A DNA stretch of 64,000 nt from Chloroflexota bacterium. Its GTDB lineage: Bacteria; Chloroflexota; Anaerolineae; Anaerolineales; Villigracilaceae. The DNA lies in assembly GCA_016234495.1 (NCBI GenBank), contig JACRBI010000044.1:62001-126000 (forward strand). Direction: 5' to 3'. Position 1 is the stretch's first letter, and each line of letters opens with the position of its first letter. The notes beneath the pieces are model-generated. The model was not told the origin of the DNA and ran no database searches. It was given only the letters and a program-made list of their open reading frames with translations. The position numbers and the translations under genes are program-made. Shown here in pieces: positions 51,101 through 58,644 of the stretch.

Positions 51101-52829
51101 TGACTCTGGCAGGAAATTCACCGAAGCGGATGAACGCCTGCTTTCGCTTTTTGCAACACAGGCGGCTGGCGCGATCAACGCGGCGCGCCATCGCGAGCAT
51201 ACCATTCGCCATGCAGAGGAATTGGAAGAACGTGTCATCGAACGTACCGCCGAGATCGAAGCCACGCGCAAACGGCTGGACCTGGCTGCCCGGGCAGGCG
51301 GGATCGGCGTTTGGGAAATTGACACTAAGGAAAATAAGGTCTTCTTTGATAAAAGGATGCACTTTATTCACGGAACTGAATCACACGAATTCGATAATAC
51401 GCTTGAGGCATGGTGGGCAAAGATTTACCCCGATGACCTGGCTCAATCCCAAACGCGCTTTGTTGAAGCCCTGCAAAAAACGGGGATATTCTCCGATGAA
51501 CATCGGATCATTCGCCCGGATGGATCATTGCGATTTATTTCCGTCAATGGCATTGTCCTGTCGGACGCGGAATACAATCCCGAGCGCATGATTGGCGTGG
51601 CTGTGGATATCACCGACCGCAAGCAGGTTGAAGAAACATTACACCGCGCTAATATTGAAATGGAACGCGCCCTGCGCACCAAGGATGAGTTCCTTGCGAA
51701 CATGAGTCATGAATTGCGCACTCCGCTCAATGCCATTCTCGGAATTTCCGAAAGCCTCGAGGAACAATTCGTTGGCCCGCTCAACGAAAAACAACTCAAA
51801 TACACCGGCATCATCCGTGAAAGCGGGCGTCATTTATTGGAACTGATTAACGATATCCTCGATATTTCCAAGATCGAGGCCGGCCGCTTTGAACTTGAGT
51901 TCCATGACCTGTCAGTTGAAAAGATATGCCAGTCCAGCCTGCGCATGATCAAGGAACTTGCGAAGAAAAAAGAACTGGGCGTTTCGTTCGAAATCAAAGG
52001 CGGCGTGACCGCCCTTCTAGGCGATGAACGACGGTTAAAGCAATCGCTCGTAAACCTGCTTGGGAACGCAGTAAAATTCACCCCGCATGGCGGAGCGATT
52101 GGGCTGGAAGTGAATGGCTTTGCAGATATCAATGAAGTTACCTTTACAGTCTGGGACACCGGCGTAGGCATTGCCAGCGAGGACATAAAATACCTCTTCA
52201 AACCATTTGTGCAATTGGATGGCGGTCTTGCCCGTGAATATCAAGGCACCGGCCTGGGGCTTGCGCTTGTTGCCCAGATGATACGCCTGCATGGCGGGCG
52301 CGTACATGTGGAGAGCGCCCTCGGCAAGGGCAGCCGTTTTATTGTCACCCTGCCCTGGTTGAGGGAACAGCAGACTTCCCCGGGCTATGGAGTCACCAGA
52401 GAGCTTCCACGGCTGGACCAGAAGCCTGTCAGGCAGCGCAGCGGGAGAATCCTGCTAGTGGAGGATACGAATGTTGTCATCACCTTGATGAGCGAATATT
52501 TAATTTACAAAGGCTACGACATACTGGTCGCGCGGAATGGTCTTGAAGGCGTGCAGATCGCAAAGGATGAACACCCGGATCTCATTTTGATGGATGTGAT
52601 GATGCCGGTTCTGGACGGATTGGAAGCCACCAAGCGCATCCGCGCAGACCGCACGCTGCAAAAGGTTCCCATCATCGCGCTGACCGCCCTCGCCATGCCT
52701 GGCGATCGAGAATTTTGCCTGGCAGCCGGCATGAATGACTACATGAGCAAACCGATTAAGATGCAGGAACTGTCGGACATGGTCGAAAAACACCTCGGCA
52801 CAGTTGGACAGGATTCAGATGCCACTTAA
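45147..52829 (+). CDS. 2560-residue hybrid histidine kinase (REC, 7 PAS, 6 GAF, HisKA, ATPase, REC)
   Basis: Order of domains: receiver (6-125), five PAS domains (about 130-290, 300-418, 420-552, 553-680, 682-835), two GAF domains (about 845-1030 and 1042-1225), a PAS domain (1226-1348), four GAF domains (about 1350-2020), a PAS domain (2040-2165), HisKA with the phospho-acceptor His in NMSHELRTPLNA, an ATPase domain (about 2270-2400; DTGVGIAS, GTGLGLAL) and a C-terminal receiver (about 2430-2550; VLLVEDTN-like ILLVEDTN, Asp in LILMDVMMP). The first and fifth PAS domains share an unusual insert EEDFSEVK..L, evidence of internal duplication. It has no membrane helix, so all inputs are cytoplasmic. 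Its N-terminal receiver resembles that of 34473-36203. The frame is unbroken over 7.7 kb. Confidence 0.92.
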   Translation: MDKYSPRILIVDDDPNMIGTISDILKAKSFEPIRAMSGGEALAKVEGQHVEVALIDLRLGDMPGMDVLRGIKARSPRTECILLTGYASQNSAIEAIQAGAFGYFQKPFDIEQVLLFIQRAVEKYSAEEILYKSEQRYRGLFEDSPIAIWEEDFSEVKRHLDSLKQQGVTDFQKYFASHPDVVFEISSKISVLDINNAAVQMFKAESKEALIEHTNSGSSKGEAEHNHEDFMAILEGRTGNSWEGSDETLDGEQIEISLSWSVVPGYENDYSKVIVTTIDITERKRAEEALRKNEALLSEAQRIGKIGHWEWSAPEMELICSDELFNLLEIPRDGRKISQNTIGSLMHPEDLARVRMLDREIFSKQLDIDYEYRVILPGDKLRWIHQQAQVSYNADGQPARMMGVLQDITERKAVDEAWHKSDAQYRLLANNISDVIWILDLETMRFTYVSPSVEQLRGFTVSEALAQDLAASFVPDSMKLIQKVIPERLTEAQQGRQVSYTDEVEQPRKDGTTVWTEVNTHYHFNSASGHWEVYGVSRNISERKFAEKALRKNEERYRLLFESAPVGIFSATLQGEIIEINPTALQILGSPSAEATKAINLLTFPLLVKTGFSANFKHCIDGGQPVFAEQSYTSQWGKTVYAQYRMTPIRDADRQVNLIQVIIEDITERKLAEDALRESEKRYYDLFEDSPIALREEDFSEVKKYLDQLKEQGVTDFKKYFDTYPEAVFECASKIRIVDVNKAALKMFQAENKYAMPNNLAEVLSTQSAEHFKSQLAGIAAGEVNFNWEGIDHTIDGRQINVEANWSVAAGHEKDLSKVIVSLQDITERKHSEKLVRRQSEQIKLLYETSRQLNRTLELKDIYQAVCDFMGTIADNDGLFISAYDPETQLIACRAFWMDNKWMDVSAFPPIPLEAEGKGTQSLVIRTGLPMLIDDYQAALKNVQTNYYVDSETTELIKEIPPEEDHIMRSALIAPLRVGGVVSGVIQVMSYRLKAYTEDQLKLLEALALQISSAEQNALLYSQVQTELNERKQAEANLRRLNRLYATFSEINQTIVHVHDRQTLFEQVCRVAVEYGQFRMAWIGLTQAGGQPILPVAFAGDEQGYLKNVRITYNEENFGRGPTGTAIREGRCVICQDIATNPLMNPWQDQALSRGYRSSASLPIFQDGRAIGAMSVYSGEPDGFDAEDEKLLDEIGKNISFALNTMQIEARRAQAEEELRVSEQRYRELFNSMIDGFALHEIICDENGKPGDYRFVEVNPAFERLTGLRSENLIGKTVLEVLPKTEAYWIEIYGNVALTGRSTFFENYSRELDRYFEISAYCPKPNQFAVIMVDITERKRAEEATHQRVVELELLYEGGLAFSQLLNPREIAKKIIYLLEQKMNWHHTAIRLYNSETKSLQLLAYNQPNLSGIEEAAVVEEQLKISVTRLDQGVSGWVVQHGQTVRSNDLTNEAHYVESLPGMHSGLYVPIKLGDQAIGVISIESEQSNAFSEADERLTNTLASQAASAMENARLFEQTRLHVSELTALHHTGQTLLAARLNAEQIFAAVHQAVGRTMPCDAFVIVLDDEERGEYHAVYSFDKGERYPVRWLPRGRGLSGRVISSGEALVIQDATEASMKATHFGTSDSSRSVLAVPLRRGDAVIGMLSAQSYQPNVYGEPQRVMLETIGTQLSSALDNTDLYQQTRARIRELEILHVISTSLRSAQTVDEALSTLLDNTLAAFETDAGTIMLYHPSSNELRDTVARGWFANLASTPIKYGEGVAGTVCATGTPYFAAEFVQDSLPHISTRANIPTGWGGGCLPIRTSTEIIGVMFVSVHLPRQINSEQIKFLESLAEMAGAAVHRMRLFDETARRAEEFASLYEMNRVLSAEYDLDTLLEVIAESAKAMLNSAASGMYLYDAERQELVLKMDTASTIPIGTRLSFGEGAAGKVAQTRQPLRIDDYSNWEGRATQYDGLSMRAVVEVPMLYAGELIGVLTAEEILDSGRKFTEADERLLSLFATQAAGAINAARHREHTIRHAEELEERVIERTAEIEATRKRLDLAARAGGIGVWEIDTKENKVFFDKRMHFIHGTESHEFDNTLEAWWAKIYPDDLAQSQTRFVEALQKTGIFSDEHRIIRPDGSLRFISVNGIVLSDAEYNPERMIGVAVDITDRKQVEETLHRANIEMERALRTKDEFLANMSHELRTPLNAILGISESLEEQFVGPLNEKQLKYTGIIRESGRHLLELINDILDISKIEAGRFELEFHDLSVEKICQSSLRMIKELAKKKELGVSFEIKGGVTALLGDERRLKQSLVNLLGNAVKFTPHGGAIGLEVNGFADINEVTFTVWDTGVGIASEDIKYLFKPFVQLDGGLAREYQGTGLGLALVAQMIRLHGGRVHVESALGKGSRFIVTLPWLREQQTSPGYGVTRELPRLDQKPVRQRSGRILLVEDTNVVITLMSEYLIYKGYDILVARNGLEGVQIAKDEHPDLILMDVMMPVLDGLEATKRIRADRTLQKVPIIALTALAMPGDREFCLAAGMNDYMSKPIKMQELSDMVEKHLGTVGQDSDAT

Positions 52830-52882
52830 GCGCTGAAATTTTTTAAACCTTGAAGCGACCACTGAATAATTAAGGAGCAATG

Positions 52883-53911
52883 ATGCCAAGTACAATCCTG
52901 ATCGTAGACGATGAAGCCGGTGGAAGATATACCCTCGAGTCCATTCTGGAGGAACAGGGCTACCGCATTGAAATGGCAGAGAACGGCATGGAAGCCCTTG
53001 AAAAGGCGCATCAACTTTTGCCGGATGTGATTCTGCTGGATGTAATGATGCCGGACATGGATGGGTTTGAGGTTTGCCAGCGCATTCGAAAAGATACTCT
53101 CCTCGCCGAGATCCCCATCATCATGCTGACAGCCCTGGATGACAGGAAATCCTTTCTCACCGGGCTCGAATCAGGCGCGGACGATTACATCACCAAGCCC
53201 TATGACCGCCATGAACTGCGCGCGCGCCTGCATGGCATCACACGCCTCAACCGTTATAAAAAATTACTGGATGAACGCGCCAACATCGAGAAGATACATG
53301 AACAGCTTCTGGCCGCTTATGAAGCCACCATTATCGGCTGGTCAAATGCCCTGGATCTGCGCGACAAGGAGACCGAGGGACATTCCCAGCGGGTGGCTGA
53401 CCTTTCAGGCAGGCTGGCAGAGATGATGGGCATCACCGGGATGGATATGGTTTACATGCGGCGCGGCTCGCTTCTGCACGACATTGGGAAGCTTGGCGTG
53501 CCTGATTCCATTTTGCTCAAGCCGGATAAATTGACCGAGGAGGAATGGGCTGTCATGCACAAGCACCCGCAATATGCCTACGACATGATCTACCCGATCG
53601 AATACCTGCGCCCCTCGCTGGACATTCCCTACTCTCATCACGAAAAATGGGATGGCACAGGGTATCCGCGCGGCTTGAAAGGCCAGGAAATTCCTTTAAC
53701 GGCGCGCATCTTTGCGGTGGTGGATGTTTGGGATGCCCTGACTTCCGACCGTCCTTACCGCCCCGCATGGGATGAAGCCAAAGCGCTTGAATATATCCGC
53801 GAGGAATCCGGCAAACACTTTGACCCGCAGGTGGCTGAACTTTTTATCAAGATGATGGATGAGTTGAAAACCGTCTCGAAAAACGAAACTCTCTGGTCAA
53901 AATTAAATTGA
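52883..53911 (+). CDS. Response regulator with HD-GYP c-di-GMP phosphodiesterase domain
   Basis: The receiver domain (about 4-120) has ILIVDDEAGG, the phospho-acceptor Asp in VILLDVMMPDM and Lys in ITKPYD. After a coiled coil comes an HD-GYP domain (about 150-330) with all signature elements: the HD pair in LLHDIGKLGVPD and HHEKWDGTGYPRGLKG. It should degrade c-di-GMP to GMP or pGpG when phosphorylated, counteracting the cyclases upstream. ATG 52883 lies 7 nt after GGAG and is preferred over ATG 52880. It lies 53 nt after the giant kinase, its likely phosphate donor, and 9 nt before the cupin gene. Confidence 0.95.
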   Translation: MPSTILIVDDEAGGRYTLESILEEQGYRIEMAENGMEALEKAHQLLPDVILLDVMMPDMDGFEVCQRIRKDTLLAEIPIIMLTALDDRKSFLTGLESGADDYITKPYDRHELRARLHGITRLNRYKKLLDERANIEKIHEQLLAAYEATIIGWSNALDLRDKETEGHSQRVADLSGRLAEMMGITGMDMVYMRRGSLLHDIGKLGVPDSILLKPDKLTEEEWAVMHKHPQYAYDMIYPIEYLRPSLDIPYSHHEKWDGTGYPRGLKGQEIPLTARIFAVVDVWDALTSDRPYRPAWDEAKALEYIREESGKHFDPQVAELFIKMMDELKTVSKNETLWSKLN

Positions 53912-53920
53912 AGGAACAAC

Positions 53921-54349
53921 ATGGCGATATTACCTGAAGCGCTGATCGAAATCAGCGAGCATCATGAGGCAGATTACAAGCCGCTCGTTGATTCCCAGTC
54001 CTGGCGCGTGGCGCTGATGAATTACACGGTTGATCTACTGCCCGAGAAAATCAAGCGGATGCAGAAACACACGGAGACCGACGAAGTCTTTGTGCTGCTT
54101 GCCGGACGATGTATTTTATTTGCCGGGGAAGGGGAGGAGAGCGTGACCAAAGTCCATGCGCTGGATATGGAACTGTATAAACTCTATAACGTGAAGAAAG
54201 GCGTCTGGCATTCGCATACGTTCAGCGAGGATGCGCGGGTGCTGATCGTCGAAAACCGCGATACGGTTGATGAAAATTCCCCGTTCGTTGGATTGAGCAA
54301 AAGTCAATGCGATGAGGTTGTAAGTTTGACAAAGAATCTTTGGAAATAA
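53921..54349 (+). CDS. Small cupin-like protein
   Basis: The 142-residue product has a single-domain cupin-type pattern: MQKHTETDEVFVLLAGRC for the first motif and VKKGVWHSHTFSEDARVLIVEN for the second, with three possible metal-ligand histidines. Family members range from isomerases to binding proteins, so the substrate is unknown. It starts 9 nt after the HD-GYP gene with a GAAGGAAC ribosome site and is probably co-transcribed with it. A hairpin follows directly. Confidence 0.8.
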   Translation: MAILPEALIEISEHHEADYKPLVDSQSWRVALMNYTVDLLPEKIKRMQKHTETDEVFVLLAGRCILFAGEGEESVTKVHALDMELYKLYNVKKGVWHSHTFSEDARVLIVENRDTVDENSPFVGLSKSQCDEVVSLTKNLWK

Positions 54350-54351
54350 AA

Positions 54352-54379
54352 GTAAGGGCGACGCCTGCGTCGCCCTTAC
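54352..54379. terminator. Bidirectional hairpin between convergent genes
   Basis: GTAAGGGCGACGC (54352-54364) and GCGTCGCCCTTAC (54367-54379) are perfect reverse complements. The right arm covers the stop codon of the lactonase-like gene on the minus strand. No long T-run follows. Confidence 0.7.
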
Positions 54380-55227
54380 GGATTAAATTCAAACGTCGGC
54401 ATTCCCTCAACATTCGTAATCACTTTAAACAACCCGCCTGAGAGTGGGTATTTTTTCAGGTTGACTTCGCTCATGCCGACCCGCGCCGAGGTGACGTACA
54501 ACTCGTTCATGCCCCTGCCGCCGAAGACGCATGACGATGTGTGCAGGGCGGGAACGGGAACCTGCTCCAGCAGTTTGCCTGTATTTGGATTCCACTTTGT
54601 CACCTGCGCGCCGCCCCACATGGCGATCCACAAATTGCCTTTGGTGTCAGAGGTCATGCCGTCGGGCCAGCCAAGCGACTCTGGCACACGAATCGCAACA
54701 CGCGGATTCGCAATCTGTCCATTGGCGATGTCGTAATCAAATGCTTTTACTTCGCGTGTGGGCGTATCAATGTAAAAAAAAGTTTTGTGGTCAACGCTCC
54801 AGGCGAGGCCGTTCGAGATGCGAATGCAATCAAGCAGGCGGGTTACTTGACCGCCATCGAAGGAATACAATGCGCCGCTCGCGTCCTTTTCGGTCATGTC
54901 CATTGTGCCGGCCAGGAAGCGCCCGGCCGGGTCACACTTGCCGTCGTTGAATCGGTTTTGGGGCGGTTCGCTCACAGACGCGAGAACTGTCACTTGACCG
55001 GAATCAGGCTCAAGGTCGGCGAAGCTGAAGCGTTTGCCTAGGAGTAGATTCCCATTTTTGCGCGGGGCAATGCACCCGATGAAGTCATCCAATTCGGCAA
55101 GGAATTCCGTGTTGGCGTAAATTCTTTTTTCTAGAATATCGAGCCAGTAAAGGGTTTGCGTTTTCGCATCCCATGCGGGGCCTTCGCCGAGAGTTGCTTT
55201 TGCATCGAGAATTAATTCGGATTTCAT
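54376..55227 (-). CDS. SMP-30/gluconolactonase-like protein
   Basis: The 283-residue product begins MKSELILDAKATLGEGPAW, typical of the SMP-30/gluconolactonase/LRE family, whose Glu in GEGPAW binds the metal. Further matches are NRFNDGKCDPAGRFLAGTM (metal-binding Asn and substrate loop), RISNGLAWS and GWPDGMTSDTKGNLWIAMWGG (Asn/Asp site). It is a six-bladed propeller that opens a sugar lactone or similar. ATG 55227 is preferred over the ATG at 55308 because family proteins begin at this segment and the extra residues look non-native. It may take part in sugar-acid catabolism; no partner genes are seen nearby. Confidence 0.9.
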   Translation of the reverse strand: MKSELILDAKATLGEGPAWDAKTQTLYWLDILEKRIYANTEFLAELDDFIGCIAPRKNGNLLLGKRFSFADLEPDSGQVTVLASVSEPPQNRFNDGKCDPAGRFLAGTMDMTEKDASGALYSFDGGQVTRLLDCIRISNGLAWSVDHKTFFYIDTPTREVKAFDYDIANGQIANPRVAIRVPESLGWPDGMTSDTKGNLWIAMWGGAQVTKWNPNTGKLLEQVPVPALHTSSCVFGGRGMNELYVTSARVGMSEVNLKKYPLSGGLFKVITNVEGMPTFEFNP

Positions 55228-55279
55228 AATCGTCAGTATAAACGCTGGAAGATTTACTCGGAAGGGTATAATTTTTGAC

Positions 55280-56128
55280 ATGCCCATCACCCGCGATGCG
55301 ATCCGCAAATATTATGATGAGAATACAAATCTATTTCTCAAGTTCAGGGGGCGAGGTACGGGCAAGCCTGAGAATATTCACCGGTCGTTGTGGGTGGAGG
55401 ATGTGCGGATCCTCGAAGATGCCCTCAATGTTTCAAATGCGCTTATTCTCAGGGAAATAGAATCTATTGTTCAAACAAATGCGCGCATTGCCGATCTTGG
55501 CTGCGGCGTAGGCGCAGGCTTGTTTTATATTTATCCGCGTTTGCATGAACCCGACCTCGCATTCGGCTTAACGCTCAGCCCGTTGCAGGCAAAACTGGCG
55601 CGAGAGTCTGCGGAACATTTGGGGTTACAGGATCGAATCCTTTTTGCCGAAGGTGATTTCACCAGCGTGCCGCTTGCGAATGATCTCGATGCGGTTTATT
55701 CAGTTGAAGCGATCGTCCATGCCATCGAGCCTGAAAAATATTTTCTCGAAGCCGGTCGATTGCTGCGAAAGGGAGGCAGATTAATCCTCGTGGATGATTT
55801 CATCGCGGCGCGTCCGTTTTTACGGAGCGAGTCAAAATGGCTGAATGCCTTCATCAAAGGCTGGCATGTGCCCGGCCTGCGGACTGCGGCGCAGTCCACT
55901 TCGTTTGCAGAAAAAAATAATTTGCGTTTGCTAAAAAATGAAAATCTCACCCCGCACCTGCGCCTGCGCAATTTGCCAAACAGCATGGCGGGCGCGATTC
56001 TTTTTATCGGAAATCATTTGCCAATTCGCCACGCGATATTACCGTCCATGCTCGGCAGTATGGCTTTGCAGCAATGCCTGAAAATGGGAATCGTTGAATA
56101 TCGATTTCTTGTCTTTGAGAAGATTTAA
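55280..56128 (+). CDS. Class I SAM-dependent methyltransferase
   Basis: The 282-residue product has the SAM-binding motif I IADLGCGVGAG (about 70-80), acidic motif FAEGDFTSVPL and post-motif LRKGGRLILVDDF. The N-terminal YYDENTNLFLKFRGRG resembles sarcosine/dimethylglycine and tocopherol-type methyltransferases. The substrate is probably a small amine, lipid or quinone-like compound, but this cannot be settled from sequence. Its 3' end overlaps the convergent oxidoreductase gene by 4 nt, so the two stops interlock. Confidence 0.88.
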   Translation: MPITRDAIRKYYDENTNLFLKFRGRGTGKPENIHRSLWVEDVRILEDALNVSNALILREIESIVQTNARIADLGCGVGAGLFYIYPRLHEPDLAFGLTLSPLQAKLARESAEHLGLQDRILFAEGDFTSVPLANDLDAVYSVEAIVHAIEPEKYFLEAGRLLRKGGRLILVDDFIAARPFLRSESKWLNAFIKGWHVPGLRTAAQSTSFAEKNNLRLLKNENLTPHLRLRNLPNSMAGAILFIGNHLPIRHAILPSMLGSMALQQCLKMGIVEYRFLVFEKI

Positions 56129-57375
56129 AACCGATCCAGCCGCATCGGACTTAAGCTGACAGCTGGTTCCTGTCCATTGAGCAACTCCGCCACCACCTGA
56201 CCTGTGCCGGGTCCGAGAGAAAGTCCCAGCATGGCGTGGCCTGTGGCAAAAATCAAATTGCTGTGCTGTGGAGATTTTCCAATGATGGGCATTCCATCCG
56301 GCGTGGTGGGGCGCAGTCCCGCCCAGGTTTCTTTCACATCCAATTTTTCATCAAGCCGCAAATATTCCCGCGCCGAATTTTCGATGCGTTGAATCCAAAC
56401 GGGATTCGGCTCCATGCTGTAATTGCCGACTTCCAAGCGGCCTGTGAAACGAAGGACTTCGCCCATTGGCGAGACCGCGACTCTCCGCTCGCCGAGAATC
56501 AACGCATGGCTTGGCATCGTCTTCGTGGCAGACATGGTCGTGCTGTATCCGCGTGCAGGCTGGATGGGGATGTTTAATTTCAGATCTTCAGCAATGGATG
56601 GAGTCAATGCGCCTGCGGCAAGCACAATTTGCTCGGCTTCAAAATCTCCTGCTGTAGTTTTAATTTTTGTAACTTTGCCATTGGCTGAGTTGAATCCAAT
56701 GACTTGCGTGCCATTCATTAACTCCGCGCCCATGGACTTGACACGTTCTTTCAGTAAACTCAGAAAGACCGCAGGGTTGAGATGCGCATCTCCCGTGAAA
56801 TGCACGCCGCCAATGACATCGTCCAGCGCGGCAGGTTCGACTGCGTGAATTTTTGCCTTGTCATATACGCTGACGGGAATTCCATGCTTCTGAATGAACT
56901 CGCCTTCGTGCTGTCCATCGTGGAAGGCTTTCTCCGTCTTGTATAAAAAGAGCAGCCCTTTTTCCTGATAGGCGCAATCGAATTTATCTTCGGCAACGAT
57001 CTGTGCAAAATTCTTCGCGCTCAATTGACCAAGGTCATTCAATGGCTTGATACTTCGCAGAACATTGGCTTCACTGCACGCCAGTACAAATTTCAAAAGC
57101 CATGAAAGATAATTCGGGTCGAGGCTGACCTTCATGCCAAAGGGACTATGCGCGGGGTCGAGCATCCACTTAAGGGCAGAGGTCACCACCCCCGGCGCCG
57201 CCAGTGGAATAATATGACTCGGCACAATATGTCCCGCATTGCCCGATCCGCTGCCCCTGCCGATCTCATTTGCGTCAAGCAGGGTGACTCGCCTTCCAGA
57301 TTTCAAAAGGTAGTACGCACAGCTTAAACCTACTGGTCCGCCGCCGATGATTAATACATCATGTTTTGATTTCAT
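56125..57375 (-). CDS. FAD-dependent D-amino acid (hydroxyproline) dehydrogenase-like
   Basis: The 416-residue product begins with a dinucleotide fold VLIIGGGPVGLSCAYYLLKSG and ends with GLRPTTPDGMPIIGKS and ATGHAMLGLSLGPGTGQVVAELL, as in the DadA/glycine-oxidase (DAO) family. It should oxidise a D-amino acid with FAD. Next to a proline-racemase-type epimerase and a DapA-type lyase on the same strand, the natural reading is D-hydroxyproline dehydrogenase, giving pyrroline-4-hydroxy-2-carboxylate. It is the last of the three genes, with a 73-nt gap to the epimerase gene filled by a low-complexity repeat. Substrate assignment is by context. Confidence 0.85.
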   Translation of the reverse strand: MKSKHDVLIIGGGPVGLSCAYYLLKSGRRVTLLDANEIGRGSGSGNAGHIVPSHIIPLAAPGVVTSALKWMLDPAHSPFGMKVSLDPNYLSWLLKFVLACSEANVLRSIKPLNDLGQLSAKNFAQIVAEDKFDCAYQEKGLLFLYKTEKAFHDGQHEGEFIQKHGIPVSVYDKAKIHAVEPAALDDVIGGVHFTGDAHLNPAVFLSLLKERVKSMGAELMNGTQVIGFNSANGKVTKIKTTAGDFEAEQIVLAAGALTPSIAEDLKLNIPIQPARGYSTTMSATKTMPSHALILGERRVAVSPMGEVLRFTGRLEVGNYSMEPNPVWIQRIENSAREYLRLDEKLDVKETWAGLRPTTPDGMPIIGKSPQHSNLIFATGHAMLGLSLGPGTGQVVAELLNGQEPAVSLSPMRLDRF

Positions 57376-57380
57376 TCAGT

Positions 57381-57451
57381 CTCCGATAAGACGATGGACA
57401 ATAGACCACAGACCGTAGTTTTATCGTCCATCGTCAAAGGTCTATCGTCTA
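57381..57451. repeat. Low-complexity dispersed repeat (GACGATGGACAATAGACC type)
   Basis: Variants of GATGGACAATAGACC and ATCGTCCATCGTC...GTCTATCGTC alternate here on both strands and run into the stop of the epimerase gene. It looks like a dispersed intergenic repeat and is not coding. Confidence 0.55.
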
Positions 57452-58495
57452 AATGCCTTTTCCAAACGGATCACGCTCATCCACCAAAACCGTCCCTTCG
57501 GACATGACCCACGCTTCGCCCGTAATCGTCGGGATGATTCGGTTATCCTGAATCTGGATACTCCCCTCGAAGATGCTTCCGACGACGCTTTGTTGTTTCC
57601 AGACTTGACCCACTTGCAGTTTACCATCACCGTAGAGACATGCGAGTTTAGCGCTGGTACCCGTTCCGCATGGCGAGCGGTCATATGCCTTGCCCGGGCA
57701 GAGGACAAAACTTTTGCTGTCCGCTTCGGGCGTGGATGCGAATAACTCGACGTGGTCGATCTCTGCGCCGTTCGCGCCAGTGATGCCATTCGCCGTCAAC
57801 TGCTCGCGGACTCGCCATGAGAAATCGGTCAGCGCTTCGAGGTTTTGCATGTTCACGTCCATGCCGTGGTCGTGGACGAGGAAGAACCAGTTGCCGCCCC
57901 ACGCCACGTCGCCGTGGACGGTTTTGCCATCAACAGTGACAGGGATGTGAGTCAGGTGGCGGTAGGAAGGGATGTTTTGGACGGAGACTTTATTGGGATA
58001 CATGTCATTGCGAGGGTCATGACCCGAAGCAATCTTCTCATTAGGTTGGGGATTGCTCACCTGCACTGCACCAAACGCAGTGCGGTGCAAGTGTCGCCCC
58101 TGCGGGGCTCGCAACGACATATTATGCAGAGTTGCTTCCACCACTCCAACAGGAGTTTCAACGCGAATCACTCCAGGTTGTACTTTGCCAAGATATGCCA
58201 GCGAAGCAATCAAACCAATCGTGCCGTGTCCACACATGCCGAGGTAACCGACGTTGTTGAAGTAGATGACTCCGAATTGACAGGTGGGGTCGGCGGGCGG
58301 GACGAGGTAGGCGCCGACGAGCACGTCTGAGCCGCGGGGTTCGAGCAGGACGGTGCGGCGCAGGTCGTCGTGATTCTTTTTCAGCGTGGATAATTTTTCA
58401 GCAACGGAACCAGTTCCAAGGTCGAAGGGAAGCGAGGTGATTAATCGTGTAGGTTCGCCGCCAGTGTGGGAGTCCAAGTATGGGATACGAATCAT
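57449..58495 (-). CDS. 4-hydroxyproline epimerase (proline racemase family) with in-frame repeat insert
   Basis: The 348-residue product has the two catalytic cysteines of proline racemase/4-hydroxyproline 2-epimerase, in GMCGHGTIG and SPCGTGTSAKLA, so it is not a Thr-type dehydratase. It begins MIRIPYLDSHTGGEPTR, typical for the family; an ATG at 58525 would add residues derived from a repeat and is rejected. It should interconvert trans-4-hydroxy-L-proline and cis-4-hydroxy-D-proline, feeding the FAD enzyme downstream. About 40 residues between VEATLHN and VSVQNIPSY (58003-58125) are encoded by palindromic repeat sequence and have no counterpart that I know of in the family. No ribosome site is evident. 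Confidence 0.88.
   Translation of the reverse strand: MIRIPYLDSHTGGEPTRLITSLPFDLGTGSVAEKLSTLKKNHDDLRRTVLLEPRGSDVLVGAYLVPPADPTCQFGVIYFNNVGYLGMCGHGTIGLIASLAYLGKVQPGVIRVETPVGVVEATLHNMSLRAPQGRHLHRTAFGAVQVSNPQPNEKIASGHDPRNDMYPNKVSVQNIPSYRHLTHIPVTVDGKTVHGDVAWGGNWFFLVHDHGMDVNMQNLEALTDFSWRVREQLTANGITGANGAEIDHVELFASTPEADSKSFVLCPGKAYDRSPCGTGTSAKLACLYGDGKLQVGQVWKQQSVVGSIFEGSIQIQDNRIIPTITGEAWVMSEGTVLVDERDPFGKGI
58003..58125. repeat. Composite palindromic repeat inside epimerase gene
   Basis: ATTGC (58007-58011) ... GCAAT (58029-58033) enclose the palindrome GGGTCATGACCC, of the ATTGCGAGG...CGAAGCAAT type that I recognise as an intergenic repeat. Then CACCTGCACTGCAC (58058-58071) and GCGGTGCAAGTGT (58082-58094) repeat the element at 14707-14746. 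The whole is read through in frame. Confidence 0.7.
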
Positions 58496-58500
58496 ATTTT

Positions 58501-58644
58501 TTAACACAAAGGGCACGAAGTACACTAAGGTGGGTTAAGGGATGATTTTGGTTGTGAGTTTTAGACTATCACGACTGATGGTCGAAAAGAAGTCATCGCG
58601 TTGCGCCACATAAACCTTCGTGACCTTTGCGTCCTTCGTGGTTA
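58501..58644. repeat. Inverted pair of degenerate repeats flanking the intergenic gap
   Basis: CACAAAGGGCACGAAG at about 58505-58520 and an inverted relative, CCTTCGTGACCTTTGCG, at about 58615-58631 bound the gap between the epimerase and lyase genes. The right copy runs into the stop codon of the lyase gene. Relatives lie at 1450-1480 and 2110-2150. Confidence 0.6.

Noticed and set aside
55227-55308. Longer N-terminus for the SMP-30-like protein
   Set aside because: Family proteins begin at the MKSELILDAKATLGEG segment, and the extra residues have no family counterpart.
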